The translations under genes and the position numbers were made by a program. From Lentzea albidocapillata subsp. violacea (lineage in GTDB: Bacteria > Actinomycetota > Actinomycetes > Mycobacteriales > Pseudonocardiaceae): a DNA stretch of 64,000 bases. Each line of letters opens with the position of its first letter. Position 1 is the first letter of the stretch. The notes beneath the pieces are model-generated. The model was given only the letters and a program-made list of their open reading frames with translations. It made no database searches and was not told the origin of the DNA. Positions 1 to 8,920 of the stretch are shown piece by piece. The stretch covers positions 1-64,000 of the forward strand of contig NZ_FNET01000016.1 of NCBI RefSeq assembly GCF_900100275.1, in the 5' to 3' direction.

Positions 1-178
1 AGAACAGAGATGGGTCCTGTGGCGACAGGCTCCTATCAGGTCACTTCCGCCCGCCTGGTGACGTGCACGCGAGACCGCCCAGGCCGGACGACAGATCCAT
101 CAAAGGACACCGCGGTCAGTTGCGTTGAGGGTCAGACCGGCCCAGGCGATCCCGCCACCACATCATCTCTGTTGCGTT

Positions 179-322
179 GGCGGTGGGGTCCCATCACGAG
201 CCGAGCCAAGAGCGGGCCACATGCAGGTAGGGGTGTCAACTCGACGAAAAGCGTGTCGAGTTGACACCCCTACCTGCATGCAGCAAGAGCTATGGCGCGA
301 CTCGTGATGGGACCCCACCGCC
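179..322. repeat. Nested inverted repeat in gene-free 5' stretch
   Basis: Two perfect inverted repeats are nested. The outer arms are 179-200 and 301-322 (22 bp). The inner arms are 220-245 and 255-280 (26 bp) with a 9-nt centre (246-254). The stretch between the left arms (201-219) also has a partial reverse complement at 324-345. I see no convincing coding region in 1-381; the short frames there lack recognisable protein features. The structure could be a remnant of a mobile palindromic element or a DNA site for a dimeric protein. No function is assigned. Confidence 0.85.
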
Positions 323-381
323 TGGCCCGCTTGGTAAGGACGGCTCGGGCCTGCGGCCCTCGATCTAGGGCTCCTGCTTGC

Positions 382-1014
382 TCAGGGTCTGCGGGCTGCT
401 ACCAGTAGGCCGTCGCCCAGCGGGAGGATGACCGGTACTAGGCGGTCGTCCTCCTTCACCAGGCGTGCGATGTCTCGCATTGCTTGGGTCGACTCGTCCT
501 GCTTCGTGTGGTCCACGACTGCGCCGTGCCAGAGGACGTTGTCGAACGCGATCACGCCGCCTGGGCGCAGCATGCGCACGCCGTGTTGCAGGTACTGCGG
601 GTACTCGGGCTTGTAGGCGTCCACGAAGACGAGGTCGTATGCCGCGTCGGTCAGGCGGGGGAGGACTTCGAGGGCCTTGCCCATGATCAGGCGGGTTCTG
701 GACGGGGAGATGCCTGCTGACGCGTAGGCCTCGCGGGCTGCTCGTTGGTGTTCTGAGGCCACGTCTATCGAGGTCAGGATGCCGGATTGGGGCATGCCCG
801 CCAGGAGGTAGAGGCCGCTGGTGCCCGCTCCGGTGCCGATTTCTACTACCGCGCGGGCCTGGAGTGCGGTTGCGAGGAACCGCAGGGCGGCGCCTCCGCC
901 CGCGCCGATGGGCACGCAGCCCAGTTCCTGGCCGCGTGCTCGTGCTGCCAGGTGCACGTCGTCCTCGGGGAGGTACTGCTCGACGTACTCCCGCAGCGCC
1001 GATTCCGTGGTCAC
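382..1014 (-). CDS. SAM-dependent O-methyltransferase (CCoAOMT-like)
   Basis: A 210-residue class I methyltransferase of the catechol/caffeoyl-CoA O-methyltransferase family (COMT/Rv1220c type). The SAM-binding glycine loop reads VVEIGTGAGTSGLYLL near residues 56-71. An acidic strand (SIDVASEH) follows, and then DLVFVDAYKPEY with the family's metal-binding aspartate. Length is typical of the family. It starts with ATG (cat at 1012-1014) and is divergent from sigE, the arrangement kept in mycobacteria next to sigE. The methyl acceptor cannot be read from sequence. Confidence 0.9.
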   Translation of the reverse strand: MTTESALREYVEQYLPEDDVHLAARARGQELGCVPIGAGGGAALRFLATALQARAVVEIGTGAGTSGLYLLAGMPQSGILTSIDVASEHQRAAREAYASAGISPSRTRLIMGKALEVLPRLTDAAYDLVFVDAYKPEYPQYLQHGVRMLRPGGVIAFDNVLWHGAVVDHTKQDESTQAMRDIARLVKEDDRLVPVILPLGDGLLVAARRP

Positions 1015-1155
1015 GGTCTAGCAGGTTAGTGCCATGCGTGCCCAAAACGGGTGAACGTGGCCCGAACCGAAATTCTCAGGGTGCTCTCAGCCCACTCTCA
1101 CGATCGTTTAAAGGGAGCAGGAGAAGGTACAGAGGCAGGAAGCCAGGCTCTAGTC

Positions 1156-1183
1156 GGGAACAAGCCGGACCCGTCGCCCGTTG
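1156..1183 (+). promoter_or_regulatory. Candidate ECF sigma-factor promoter of sigE
   Basis: GGGAAC (1156-1161), a 17-nt gap and CGTT (1179-1182) match the known -35/-10 pattern of mycobacterial SigE-type promoters (GGAAC then GTT). It lies 31 bases before the ATG at 1213, so it would make an autoregulatory transcript with a leader of about 25 nt. It also argues against translation starting upstream at 1051, because that codon would lie before this promoter. Confidence 0.6.
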
Positions 1184-1212
1184 AGCCGCATAAGGGTCGC
1201 CGGGCGGCCCAC

Positions 1213-1815
1213 ATGGAGGTGCCGAAACACCTGATGCGCACGCAGTCGAGTTCGCCGGAGGCCGTCGCGCCCATCGAGACGGCCGACTGGACGCCGCCCT
1301 CGTGGGACGCAATCGTCCGTGAGCACGCGGACAGGGTCTACCGGCTCGCGTACCGCCTGACCGGCAACCAGCACGACGCCGAGGACCTGACGCAGGAGAC
1401 GTTCATCCGCGTCTTCCGCTCCCTCGCGTCGTACAAGCCGGGCACCTTCGAGGGGTGGCTGCACCGCATCACCACCAACCTCTTCCTCGACATGGCTCGC
1501 CGACGTAGTCGCGTGCGCATGGAGGCGCTGCCCGAGGACAACGACCGCCTCGAGGGTGACGACCTGTCCCCTGAGGAAATCTACGACGAGAACCACCTCG
1601 ACCCCGACCTGCAGGCCGCGCTGGACGAGCTTCCGCCGGAGTTCCGTGCCGCTGTCGTGCTCTGTGACGTGGAGGGCCTCTCCTACGAGGAGATCGGCGC
1701 CACTCTCGGGGTGAAGATGGGTACGGTGAGGAGCAGGATCCACCGGGGCCGCCAGGCTCTGCGGGTCGCGCTCGAACGCCGTCGTCAAGAATCGTTGCTG
1801 GAGGACTCTGCATGA
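1213..1815 (+). CDS. sigE: ECF RNA polymerase sigma factor SigE
   Basis: Group 4 sigma factor that directs the envelope-stress regulon. Region 2 is clear: HADRVYRLAYRLTGNQHDAE followed by DLTQETFIRVFR and the promoter-melting segment GTFEGWLHRITTNLFLDM. Region 4 has LPPEFRAAVVLCDVEGLSYE and then the recognition helix GVKMGTVRSRIHRGRQAL. The frame is open back to GTG 1051, but a promoter-like element at 1156-1183 supports a start at ATG 1213 (200 aa) or ATG 1234 (193 aa). GGAGGT at 1215-1220 would serve the latter with a long 13-nt spacing. The stop overlaps the rseA start by four bases (ATGA), so the two are translationally coupled. The 5' end is the uncertain part. Confidence 0.93.
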   Translation: MEVPKHLMRTQSSSPEAVAPIETADWTPPSWDAIVREHADRVYRLAYRLTGNQHDAEDLTQETFIRVFRSLASYKPGTFEGWLHRITTNLFLDMARRRSRVRMEALPEDNDRLEGDDLSPEEIYDENHLDPDLQAALDELPPEFRAAVVLCDVEGLSYEEIGATLGVKMGTVRSRIHRGRQALRVALERRRQESLLEDSA

Positions 1816-2339
1816 CCGACCTCCGAGGTTGGGGCCTGCCTGAGCAGCATCTCTTGCCGGATGCCGTGGTCGCGTTCGTGGACGGGGAACTGTCCTCGAC
1901 CGCGCACGAGCGCGCGTCCGCGCATGTTCAGCGTTGTGGCTTCTGCGCATTCGAGACCTTCACGCAGCAGCAGGCGCGCGCAGCCGTGCGCACCGCTTCG
2001 GCGCCCACGGCGTCGGCGTCGCTGCTGGACAGGCTCGGTGCGATCCCTCAGGAGGTCGAACTGCCGTCTGCTCCGGACGGGCTCGCGATCACCGAGGACG
2101 GTCAGTTCGTCGCTGTGCAGCGCACGGACAGGCCCGCGTTCGGTACGGGGCCCGTGCTGGGTTCGTCCAGACCGCTGGGCAGCAACGGCTGGTTCAGCGG
2201 CCGTCGTGCCCGCCAGGGTGCCGGGGTCGTCGTCAGCGGCATGTTGCTGAGCGCGCTCGCGTTCACCACGCCGGAGAGCGACGCGCCCGCTCCCGCGGTG
2301 CCGGAGAACGCCGGCGCGGTCTTCGCGACCACCCCCTGA
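1812..2339 (+). CDS. rseA: Zinc-binding anti-sigma factor RseA
   Basis: A 175-residue anti-sigma factor expected to bind and silence SigE. The ZAS signature H-x3-C-x2-C is present as HVQRCGFC (H38, C42, C45), just after a short acidic helix (VVAFVDGELS). A hydrophobic stretch near residues 138-153 (AGVVVSGMLLSALAFT) may be a weak membrane segment, and the C-terminus is Pro/Ala rich. In mycobacteria RseA is phosphorylated by PknB and cleaved under stress; whether that applies here is unknown. It overlaps sigE by four bases and precedes the HtrA protease gene. Confidence 0.9.
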   Translation: MTDLRGWGLPEQHLLPDAVVAFVDGELSSTAHERASAHVQRCGFCAFETFTQQQARAAVRTASAPTASASLLDRLGAIPQEVELPSAPDGLAITEDGQFVAVQRTDRPAFGTGPVLGSSRPLGSNGWFSGRRARQGAGVVVSGMLLSALAFTTPESDAPAPAVPENAGAVFATTP

Positions 2340-2404
2340 CAGTCATTTCACTGTTCGTCAGGCACGCTGTAGTTCAGCACTCCTAGCGGAAAACTCGGGG
2401 AGAG

Positions 2405-3925
<1,521 letters not shown>

Positions 3926-3942
3926 CAAGTAGGCTGGGACCC

Positions 3943-4320
3943 GTGTTCGACAGCATCGGATGGCTAGAGATCCTCATCATCGTCATCGCGGGTCTCTTCA
4001 TCCTGGGCCCCGAACGCCTGCCATCGGCCGCGGCCTGGCTGGGCAAGACGGTGAGGCAGGTCCGCGAGTACGCGACCGGCGCACGAGAACAGCTCAAGCA
4101 GGAGATGGGCCCGGAGTTCGAGTCACTCCGCAAGCCCCTCGAAGACCTGCGCGAACTACGCAACTTCGACCCGAAGCGCGCGGTCACGAAGCACTTCTTC
4201 GAGGACCCCGAGCCCACCACGAAGTCGAACGGCTACCCGACGCCGTCGACCCCGCCCGCAGCCGAACAGCGCCCGCTCGCACCGGGCGAGCGCCCGCCGT
4301 ACGACCCGGACGCCACCTGA
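3943..4320 (+). CDS. tatB: Sec-independent translocase protein TatB
   Basis: A 125-residue TatB/TatA-type subunit of the twin-arginine protein export system. The N-terminal membrane helix and hinge read SIGWLEILIIVIAGLFILGP with the conserved Gly-Pro hinge. An amphipathic, charged helix follows (WLGKTVRQVREYATGAREQL). The Pro-rich tail is low complexity. It starts with GTG 17 bases after the htrA stop, so it may be cotranscribed with htrA. The phenylalanine-glycine of TatA is absent and a glutamate follows the Gly-Pro, which fits TatB better than TatA. Confidence 0.9.
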   Translation: MFDSIGWLEILIIVIAGLFILGPERLPSAAAWLGKTVRQVREYATGAREQLKQEMGPEFESLRKPLEDLRELRNFDPKRAVTKHFFEDPEPTTKSNGYPTPSTPPAAEQRPLAPGERPPYDPDAT

Positions 4321-4586
4321 GCGCAGCGGCAAGCCACGACCCATCCCGCGCGAAGAGCGAAGACGAAGGCCGCGCGGGTGATGGCATAAGCCAGCAGCCA
4401 GCAGCCAGCAGCGGCGAGGTGCCAAGCCACGGTCCTGCTGCGCAATGCAACGGCGGAGCCGAGGCGTCCCTCCGCACGCGAAGGGCAACGGCGAAGCCAA
4501 GCCGCCCTGCCGCCCACGGCGATGGCGAAGCCGAGGCGTGTGAACCTCTTCGCTCTGGTGAAGCGGTGATGGCGCAACCAACCCCG

Positions 4587-4711
4587 GCGATTGGGGCTTG
4601 ACCTTGAGTGGGCGGGATGCTCCCCTCATGGGCACGGCCGGGCGCTTTTCAGCCCGGCCTTTTCCGGCCGTCAAGCATCCCGCCAGAGGCTCAAGGTCAA
4701 GCCCCAATCGC
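4587..4711. repeat. 125-bp palindromic repeat element, copy A
   Basis: The element is bounded by perfect 22-bp terminal inverted repeats (4587-4608 and 4690-4711; arm begins GCGATTGGGGCTTGACC). It has internal secondary palindromes (CGGGATGCT/AGCATCCCG and GCCGGGC/GCCCGGC). A near-identical copy lies in opposite orientation at 60830-60955, differing by two substitutions and one inserted base. No ORF explains it. It resembles a MITE or a REP-like extragenic palindrome. No clear target-site duplication is visible. Confidence 0.9.
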
Positions 4712-4765
4712 TATCGACGCGCAGCGGCGATGACCGGCACCGACCCGGTACTGCCCGCCCAGCCA

Positions 4766-5047
4766 CCCACGCAAGGCGACCGCCCGCACGGCAGGCGACC
4801 ACCCCGCTGGAACGCGACACGCCCACGCAAGCCGACCCGCACGGCCCCAACCCGCCCGCCCACGCAGGGCGACCGCCCGCACGGCAGGTGACCACCCCGC
4901 TGGAACGCGACAAGCCCACGCAAGCCGACCCGCGCGCGGTGCCAACCCACCCGCCCACGCAAGCCGACCGCCCGCACGGCAGCCGACCACCCCGCTGGAA
5001 CGCGACAAGCCAACGCAAGCCGACCCGCACGCCGTCAAGCGCCAGCC
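4766..5047. repeat. Tandem repeat, three ~94-bp units
   Basis: Three units begin with CCCACGCA at 4766, 4859 and 4954 (periods 93 and 95). Each contains CGACCGCCCGCACGGCA and ACCCCGCTGGAACGCGACA at matching offsets. The period is not a multiple of three and no frame has protein character. The array runs up to the mrp stop codon. Related, more diverged units in opposite orientation flank the second palindromic element (60719-60800 and 61062-61205). The rest of the 4321-5048 gap is GC-rich, with a CAGCCAG run near 4391-4409 and no gene I can support. Confidence 0.8.
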
Positions 5048-5048
5048 G

Positions 5049-6194
5049 TCACCGACCAGCAGGCGAAACGTTCAACAACCGCCCAGCCAGCCCACGCGAC
5101 CGCACCGAGAGCTTCGTCGCCACCTCAGCCAGCACCTGAGCGGCCGCCGAGTCCGGCACCGCATGCACGATCGGCGTCCCGGAGTCACCGTTCTCCCGCA
5201 ACCGCGGATCCAACGGCACCTGTCCGAGCAGCGGCACGTCGGACCCGATGGCCTTGGTCAGCGACTCGGCGACGGCCGCGCCGCCACCGGTCCCGAAGAC
5301 CTCCATGCGCGAACCGTCGGGCATCTCCAGCCACGACATGTTCTCGATGACCCCGGCCACCCGCTGACGGGTCTGCAGCGCGATCGACCCGGCGCGCTCG
5401 GCCACCTCGGCGGCGGCCTGCTGCGGCGTGGTCACGACGAGGATCTCGGCGTTCGGCACGAGCTGCGCCACGGAGATCGCGATGTCACCGGTGCCGGGCG
5501 GCAGGTCGATCAGGAGCACGTCCAGGTCGCCCCAGAACACGTCCGCCAGGAACTGCTGCAACGCGCGGTGCAGCATCGGGCCGCGCCACACGACCGGGGT
5601 GTTGCCCGGCGTGAACATGCCGATCGAGATGACCTTCACGCCGTGCGACTGCGGCGGCATGATCATCTTCTCGACCTGGGTGGGGCGGCCTTCCACGCCG
5701 AGCATGCGCGGGATCGAGTGGCCGTAGATGTCCGCGTCGACGATGCCGACCGACAGGCCGCGCGCGGCCATCGACACGGCGAGGTTCACGGTCACGGACG
5801 ACTTGCCGACGCCGCCCTTGCCGGACGCGACGCAGTACACGCGCGTCAGCGAGCCCGGCTGGGCGAACGGGATGACCGGCTCTTCGGCGCCGCCGCGCAG
5901 CGTCTTGCGGAGCTCGGTGCGCTGGGCGTCGCTCATCACGTCCAGGTCGACGCGCACGGACGAGACACCGTCCAGTGCCGTGACGGCCGCGGTGACGTCC
6001 TTGGTGATCTTGTCGCGCATCGGGCAGCCCGCGACCGTCAGGAAGATGCCGACCACGACGACGCCGTCCGCGCCGACCTCGACGTCCTTGACCATGCCGA
6101 TCTCCGTGATCGGGCGGCGGATCTCGGGGTCCTGCACACCGGCGAGCGCCTTGCGGACGTCCTCGATGGTGGGGAGGGGCTGTGTGGTGGTCAC
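5049..6194 (-). CDS. mrp: Mrp/ApbC-type P-loop ATPase, Fe-S cluster carrier
   Basis: A 381-residue protein of the Mrp/NBP35 family, thought to carry and transfer iron-sulfur clusters in the cytosol. An N-terminal MIP18/DUF59 domain (about residues 8-85, with PEIRRPITEIGMV) is followed by the deviant Walker A motif CVASGKGGVGKSSVTVNLA and later DLPPGTGD. Length is typical. The start is GTG (6192-6194) with only a weak ribosome site. The 3' end abuts the tandem repeat. The gene belongs to the conserved sigE-corA neighbourhood and is divergent from the MarR gene. Confidence 0.92.
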   Translation of the reverse strand: MTTTQPLPTIEDVRKALAGVQDPEIRRPITEIGMVKDVEVGADGVVVVGIFLTVAGCPMRDKITKDVTAAVTALDGVSSVRVDLDVMSDAQRTELRKTLRGGAEEPVIPFAQPGSLTRVYCVASGKGGVGKSSVTVNLAVSMAARGLSVGIVDADIYGHSIPRMLGVEGRPTQVEKMIMPPQSHGVKVISIGMFTPGNTPVVWRGPMLHRALQQFLADVFWGDLDVLLIDLPPGTGDIAISVAQLVPNAEILVVTTPQQAAAEVAERAGSIALQTRQRVAGVIENMSWLEMPDGSRMEVFGTGGGAAVAESLTKAIGSDVPLLGQVPLDPRLRENGDSGTPIVHAVPDSAAAQVLAEVATKLSVRSRGLAGRLLNVSPAGR

Positions 6195-6297
6195 CGATCC
6201 ATGCTACGTCCGGTTCGAGCCCGTCCTACCGGCCGGTCACTTTCCAGTACAGGGTCAGGTCGTAGTGGAGAGGGCGCTGTCCGTAACATCGACGCCC

Positions 6298-6765
6298 GTG
6301 CCGGAATCGGGTAGTTCCCGGTTGCCCACCCGTGTCGAGCTCGGGGTGTGGCGATCGTTCCTCCGCGCGCATGCACGGATCACGAGGGTCCTCGAGGCCG
6401 AACTGATTGCTGAGCAGCGCCTATCGCTCGCGGCGTACGACGTGCTGGTTCAACTGGCCGAGACGCCTTCCATGCGCATGCGCATGACTGAACTGGCCGA
6501 TGCCGTCCTGCTGTCCCGGTCTGGCGTGACCCGACTGGTGGACCGTTTGGAACGTGCTGGGCTCGTCGGGCGGGAACGCGCCGACGGTGACGGACGCGGC
6601 ATCGTGGCCGTGCTCACACCGCTGGGCGCCGAACGCCTCCGCAGCGCCTCCACCACCCACCTGGCCGGCGTCGCCGAGCACTTCGGGGAGAGCTTCGGCC
6701 CCGGTGAGCTCGATGCGTTCGGCCGCACGTGCGACCGCCTCGCCGCGGACGACGTGTTCCCGTGA
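6298..6765 (+). CDS. MarR-family transcriptional regulator
   Basis: A 155-residue winged-helix repressor. The core reads SLAAYDVLVQLAETP, then LADAVLLSRSGVTRLVDRLE (recognition helix) and the wing GLVGRERADGDGRGIVAVLT, the standard MarR layout. The GTG at 6298 is chosen because the frame upstream is antisense to mrp. A perfect 10-bp palindrome ACCGGCCGGT at 6229-6238 in the divergent gap could be its operator. The next gene, a Nudix hydrolase, starts 4 bases after the stop, so they form an operon. The ligand is unknown. Confidence 0.88.
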   Translation: MPESGSSRLPTRVELGVWRSFLRAHARITRVLEAELIAEQRLSLAAYDVLVQLAETPSMRMRMTELADAVLLSRSGVTRLVDRLERAGLVGRERADGDGRGIVAVLTPLGAERLRSASTTHLAGVAEHFGESFGPGELDAFGRTCDRLAADDVFP

Positions 6766-6769
6766 TCGC

Positions 6770-7168
6770 ATGATCACGGTGGTGGGACTCGTGCACGTCG
6801 AGGCTGGTCGCCTCCTCGTTGTGCGCTCACGCAACAAGAAGGCCTTCTACCTGCCCGGCGGCAAGATCGAGCCTGGTGAGACCCCGCAGGACGCCCTGCG
6901 GCGGGAGGTCGCGGAGGAGCTCGGGATCGAGGTCTCGCAGCCCGAGGTGCTCAAGCGGTACATCGCCCCGGCCTACGGCGAGGGCGAAGGCGCGATGGTC
7001 GACATGACCTGCTTCACGGCCAACCTGACAGGCACGCCGCGGCCGACGAGCGAGATCGCCGAACTCACCTACGTGACCCGCGACGAGTACCGCGAGCACG
7101 CCGAAACCGCTCCCGCGATCCACGAGGTCCTGGCGGACCTGGCCGCGAGTGGACAGATCAGCGGGTGA
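6770..7168 (+). CDS. Nudix hydrolase
   Basis: A 132-residue single-domain Nudix protein. The Nudix box is complete: GGKIEPGETPQDALRREVAE followed by ELGI. Nudix enzymes cleave nucleoside diphosphates linked to another group and need Mg2+ bound by the EExxxE glutamates. The substrate cannot be inferred, though AYGEGEGAMVDMTCF resembles small oxidised-nucleotide pyrophosphatases. The ATG at 6770 is four bases after the MarR stop. Confidence 0.88.
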   Translation: MITVVGLVHVEAGRLLVVRSRNKKAFYLPGGKIEPGETPQDALRREVAEELGIEVSQPEVLKRYIAPAYGEGEGAMVDMTCFTANLTGTPRPTSEIAELTYVTRDEYREHAETAPAIHEVLADLAASGQISG

Positions 7169-7174
7169 CCTGGG

Positions 7175-7660
7175 TCACTGCCGGACCTTCTTCAGGTTGT
7201 TCTGCTCCTTCACCAGCTTCTCCAGCTCACCGCGGATGAAGTCACGCGTCGCCACCTCGCCGAGCGCCAGCCGCACCGCCGCCAGTTCGCGCGCCAGGTA
7301 CTCGGTGTCCGCCTTCGTCTGCGCGGCCCGCGTCCGGTCCTCCTCCAGCGACACCCGGTCCCGGTCGTCCTGCCGGTTCTGCGCGAGCAGGATCAGCGGC
7401 GCGGCGTAGGCGGCCTGCGTCGAGAACGCCAGGTTCAGCAGGATGAACGGGTACGGGTCCCACCGCAGGGACACGGCGACGAGGTTGAGCGTGATCCACG
7501 CGATCACGAGGAGCGTCTGCCAGAACAGGAACTTGCCGGTGCCGAGGAAACGCGCGAGCCGTTCGGAGAACTGGCCGAAGGTGTCCGGGTCGATCGAGAA
7601 CCGGAAGCCGCGCGGCCCGCGCGGCTGGTCGAGTCTGCGCCGGGGCAGCAGTTCAGGCAT
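7175..7660 (-). CDS. DUF1003 membrane protein
   Basis: A 161-residue protein with the DUF1003 signature: two membrane helices around residues 46-64 and 70-92, separated by DPYPFILLNLAFS and followed by APLILLAQNRQDDRDRV. The C-terminal third is a charged helix likely to form a coiled coil (LAAVRLALGEVATRD, LVKEQNNLKKV). It overlaps the 3' end of the upstream MgtE-N/CBS gene by eight bases, so the pair is translationally coupled. It is also conserved near corA in mycobacteria. A link to divalent-cation handling is an inference from this context. Confidence 0.88.
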   Translation of the reverse strand: MPELLPRRRLDQPRGPRGFRFSIDPDTFGQFSERLARFLGTGKFLFWQTLLVIAWITLNLVAVSLRWDPYPFILLNLAFSTQAAYAAPLILLAQNRQDDRDRVSLEEDRTRAAQTKADTEYLARELAAVRLALGEVATRDFIRGELEKLVKEQNNLKKVRQ

Positions 7661-8906
7661 GGCTCAGTCCCGTCTCGCGCCAGTTGTCCGGCAGCAGGTG
7701 GTCCAGCACGTCGTCCACGGTGACGGCGCCGAGCAGGTGCTCGGCCTCGTCCAGCACCGGGGCGCACACCAGGTTGTAGGTCGCGAAGTAGCGCGTCACG
7801 TCGCTGAGCGAGGCGTTCGGCGACAGGTAGGTCAGGTCCGTGTCGAGCACGCCGGCGACGAGGTCGAACGGTGGTTCGCGCAGCAGCCGCTGGATGTGCA
7901 CACAGCCGAGGTAGCGGCCGGTCGGTGTCGCGGAGGGCGAGCGGCAGACGAAGACCATCGACGCCAGCGCGGGCGTGAGGTCGGGATTTCGCACTCGTGC
8001 CAACGCTTCCGCGATCGTCGCGTCCGGCGTGAGGATGATCGGCTCCGGTGTCATCAGGCCACCGGCCGTGTCGAACGAGTACTCCAGCAGCCGCCGGACC
8101 GGTTCGGACTCCTCGGGTTCCATCAGTTCCAGCAGGCGGTCCTTGGTGCCCTCGGACAGCTCGCTCAGCAGGTCCGCCGCGTCGTCCGGGTTCATCGCCT
8201 CCAGGATGTCCGCGGCGCGTTCCTCGTCCAGGTGCGACAGGATGCCCTTCTGGTCCTCTTCGGACAGTTCCTCGATGACGTCCGCGAGGCGTTCGTCGTC
8301 GAGCGCGTCCGCGACCTCGTGGCGGCGCTTCGACGGTAGTTCGTGCAGCGCGTGAGCCACGTCGGCCGCGCGCATGCCCTCGAAGACCGCGACGAGTTGC
8401 TGCGCGCCCTGCGGCTGGCCCGCGATCTCGTTCACGCTCAGGCCGGTGACGTCCTCCCACCGCCACACCTGCACGGGACCCTTGAGGCTGAACCGGCCGG
8501 TGCGCTCCCGGCCGGCGACACGGACCATGCGCCAGTCGCGGGTGCGGGTCAGCTCCATCGCGGCGTCCACGACGACCGCCGTGGCACCGTCGTCGACCGT
8601 GATCCTGGCGTCGAGCAGCTCCCCGATCACCAGCACCTCGTTGACGCGCTGGTGGAACGGCCGCAGGTTCACCGACCCGGTCGCGAGCGTCACGGCGTTC
8701 GGCTCGATCGAGGTGACGCGCAGCATCGGCACGAAGATCCGCCGGCGCGTCACCAGCTCCACGACCATGCCGAGCACGCGCGGCGGCTGCCGGTCGATGC
8801 GGAGGCTGATCACGACGTCACGGGCCTTGCCGACGGGTTCGCCGTCGGGGCCGAAGACGGGAAGTCCGGCCAGCTGAGCGATGTAGATCCGATTCACAGC
8901 CACCAC
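7653..8906 (-). CDS. PRC-barrel / MgtE-N / CBS-domain protein
   Basis: A 417-residue soluble protein built like the cytosolic sensor half of an MgtE magnesium channel but without membrane helices. N-terminal PRC-barrel-like segments (GLPVFGPDGEPVGKARDVVI) are followed by the MgtE superhelical domain with its repeated acidic helices (DALDDERLADVIEELSEEDQ, MNPDDAADLLSEL). Two CBS domains follow (MTPEPIILTPDATIAEALA; YLSPNASLSDVTRYFATYNL). It probably senses Mg2+ or a nucleotide and acts with the coupled DUF1003 protein; that role is an inference. Confidence 0.88.
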   Translation of the reverse strand: MVAVNRIYIAQLAGLPVFGPDGEPVGKARDVVISLRIDRQPPRVLGMVVELVTRRRIFVPMLRVTSIEPNAVTLATGSVNLRPFHQRVNEVLVIGELLDARITVDDGATAVVVDAAMELTRTRDWRMVRVAGRERTGRFSLKGPVQVWRWEDVTGLSVNEIAGQPQGAQQLVAVFEGMRAADVAHALHELPSKRRHEVADALDDERLADVIEELSEEDQKGILSHLDEERAADILEAMNPDDAADLLSELSEGTKDRLLELMEPEESEPVRRLLEYSFDTAGGLMTPEPIILTPDATIAEALARVRNPDLTPALASMVFVCRSPSATPTGRYLGCVHIQRLLREPPFDLVAGVLDTDLTYLSPNASLSDVTRYFATYNLVCAPVLDEAEHLLGAVTVDDVLDHLLPDNWRETGLSHA

Positions 8907-8920
8907 AACACCAGGCTAGA

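Noticed and set aside
1..381. Short plus-strand frames at 10-264 and 125-307
   Set aside because: They run through the nested inverted repeat and show no protein features or ribosome sites.
4766..5047. CRISPR-like array
   Set aside because: Units of about 94 bp are contiguous with no unique spacers, and there are no cas genes. The RecB-like protein at 37078 is isolated.
4591..5139. Pro/Arg/Thr-rich open frame across palindrome A and the tandem repeat
   Set aside because: It changes character at each repeat, the repeat period is not a multiple of three and it runs into mrp. It is repeat DNA rather than a gene.
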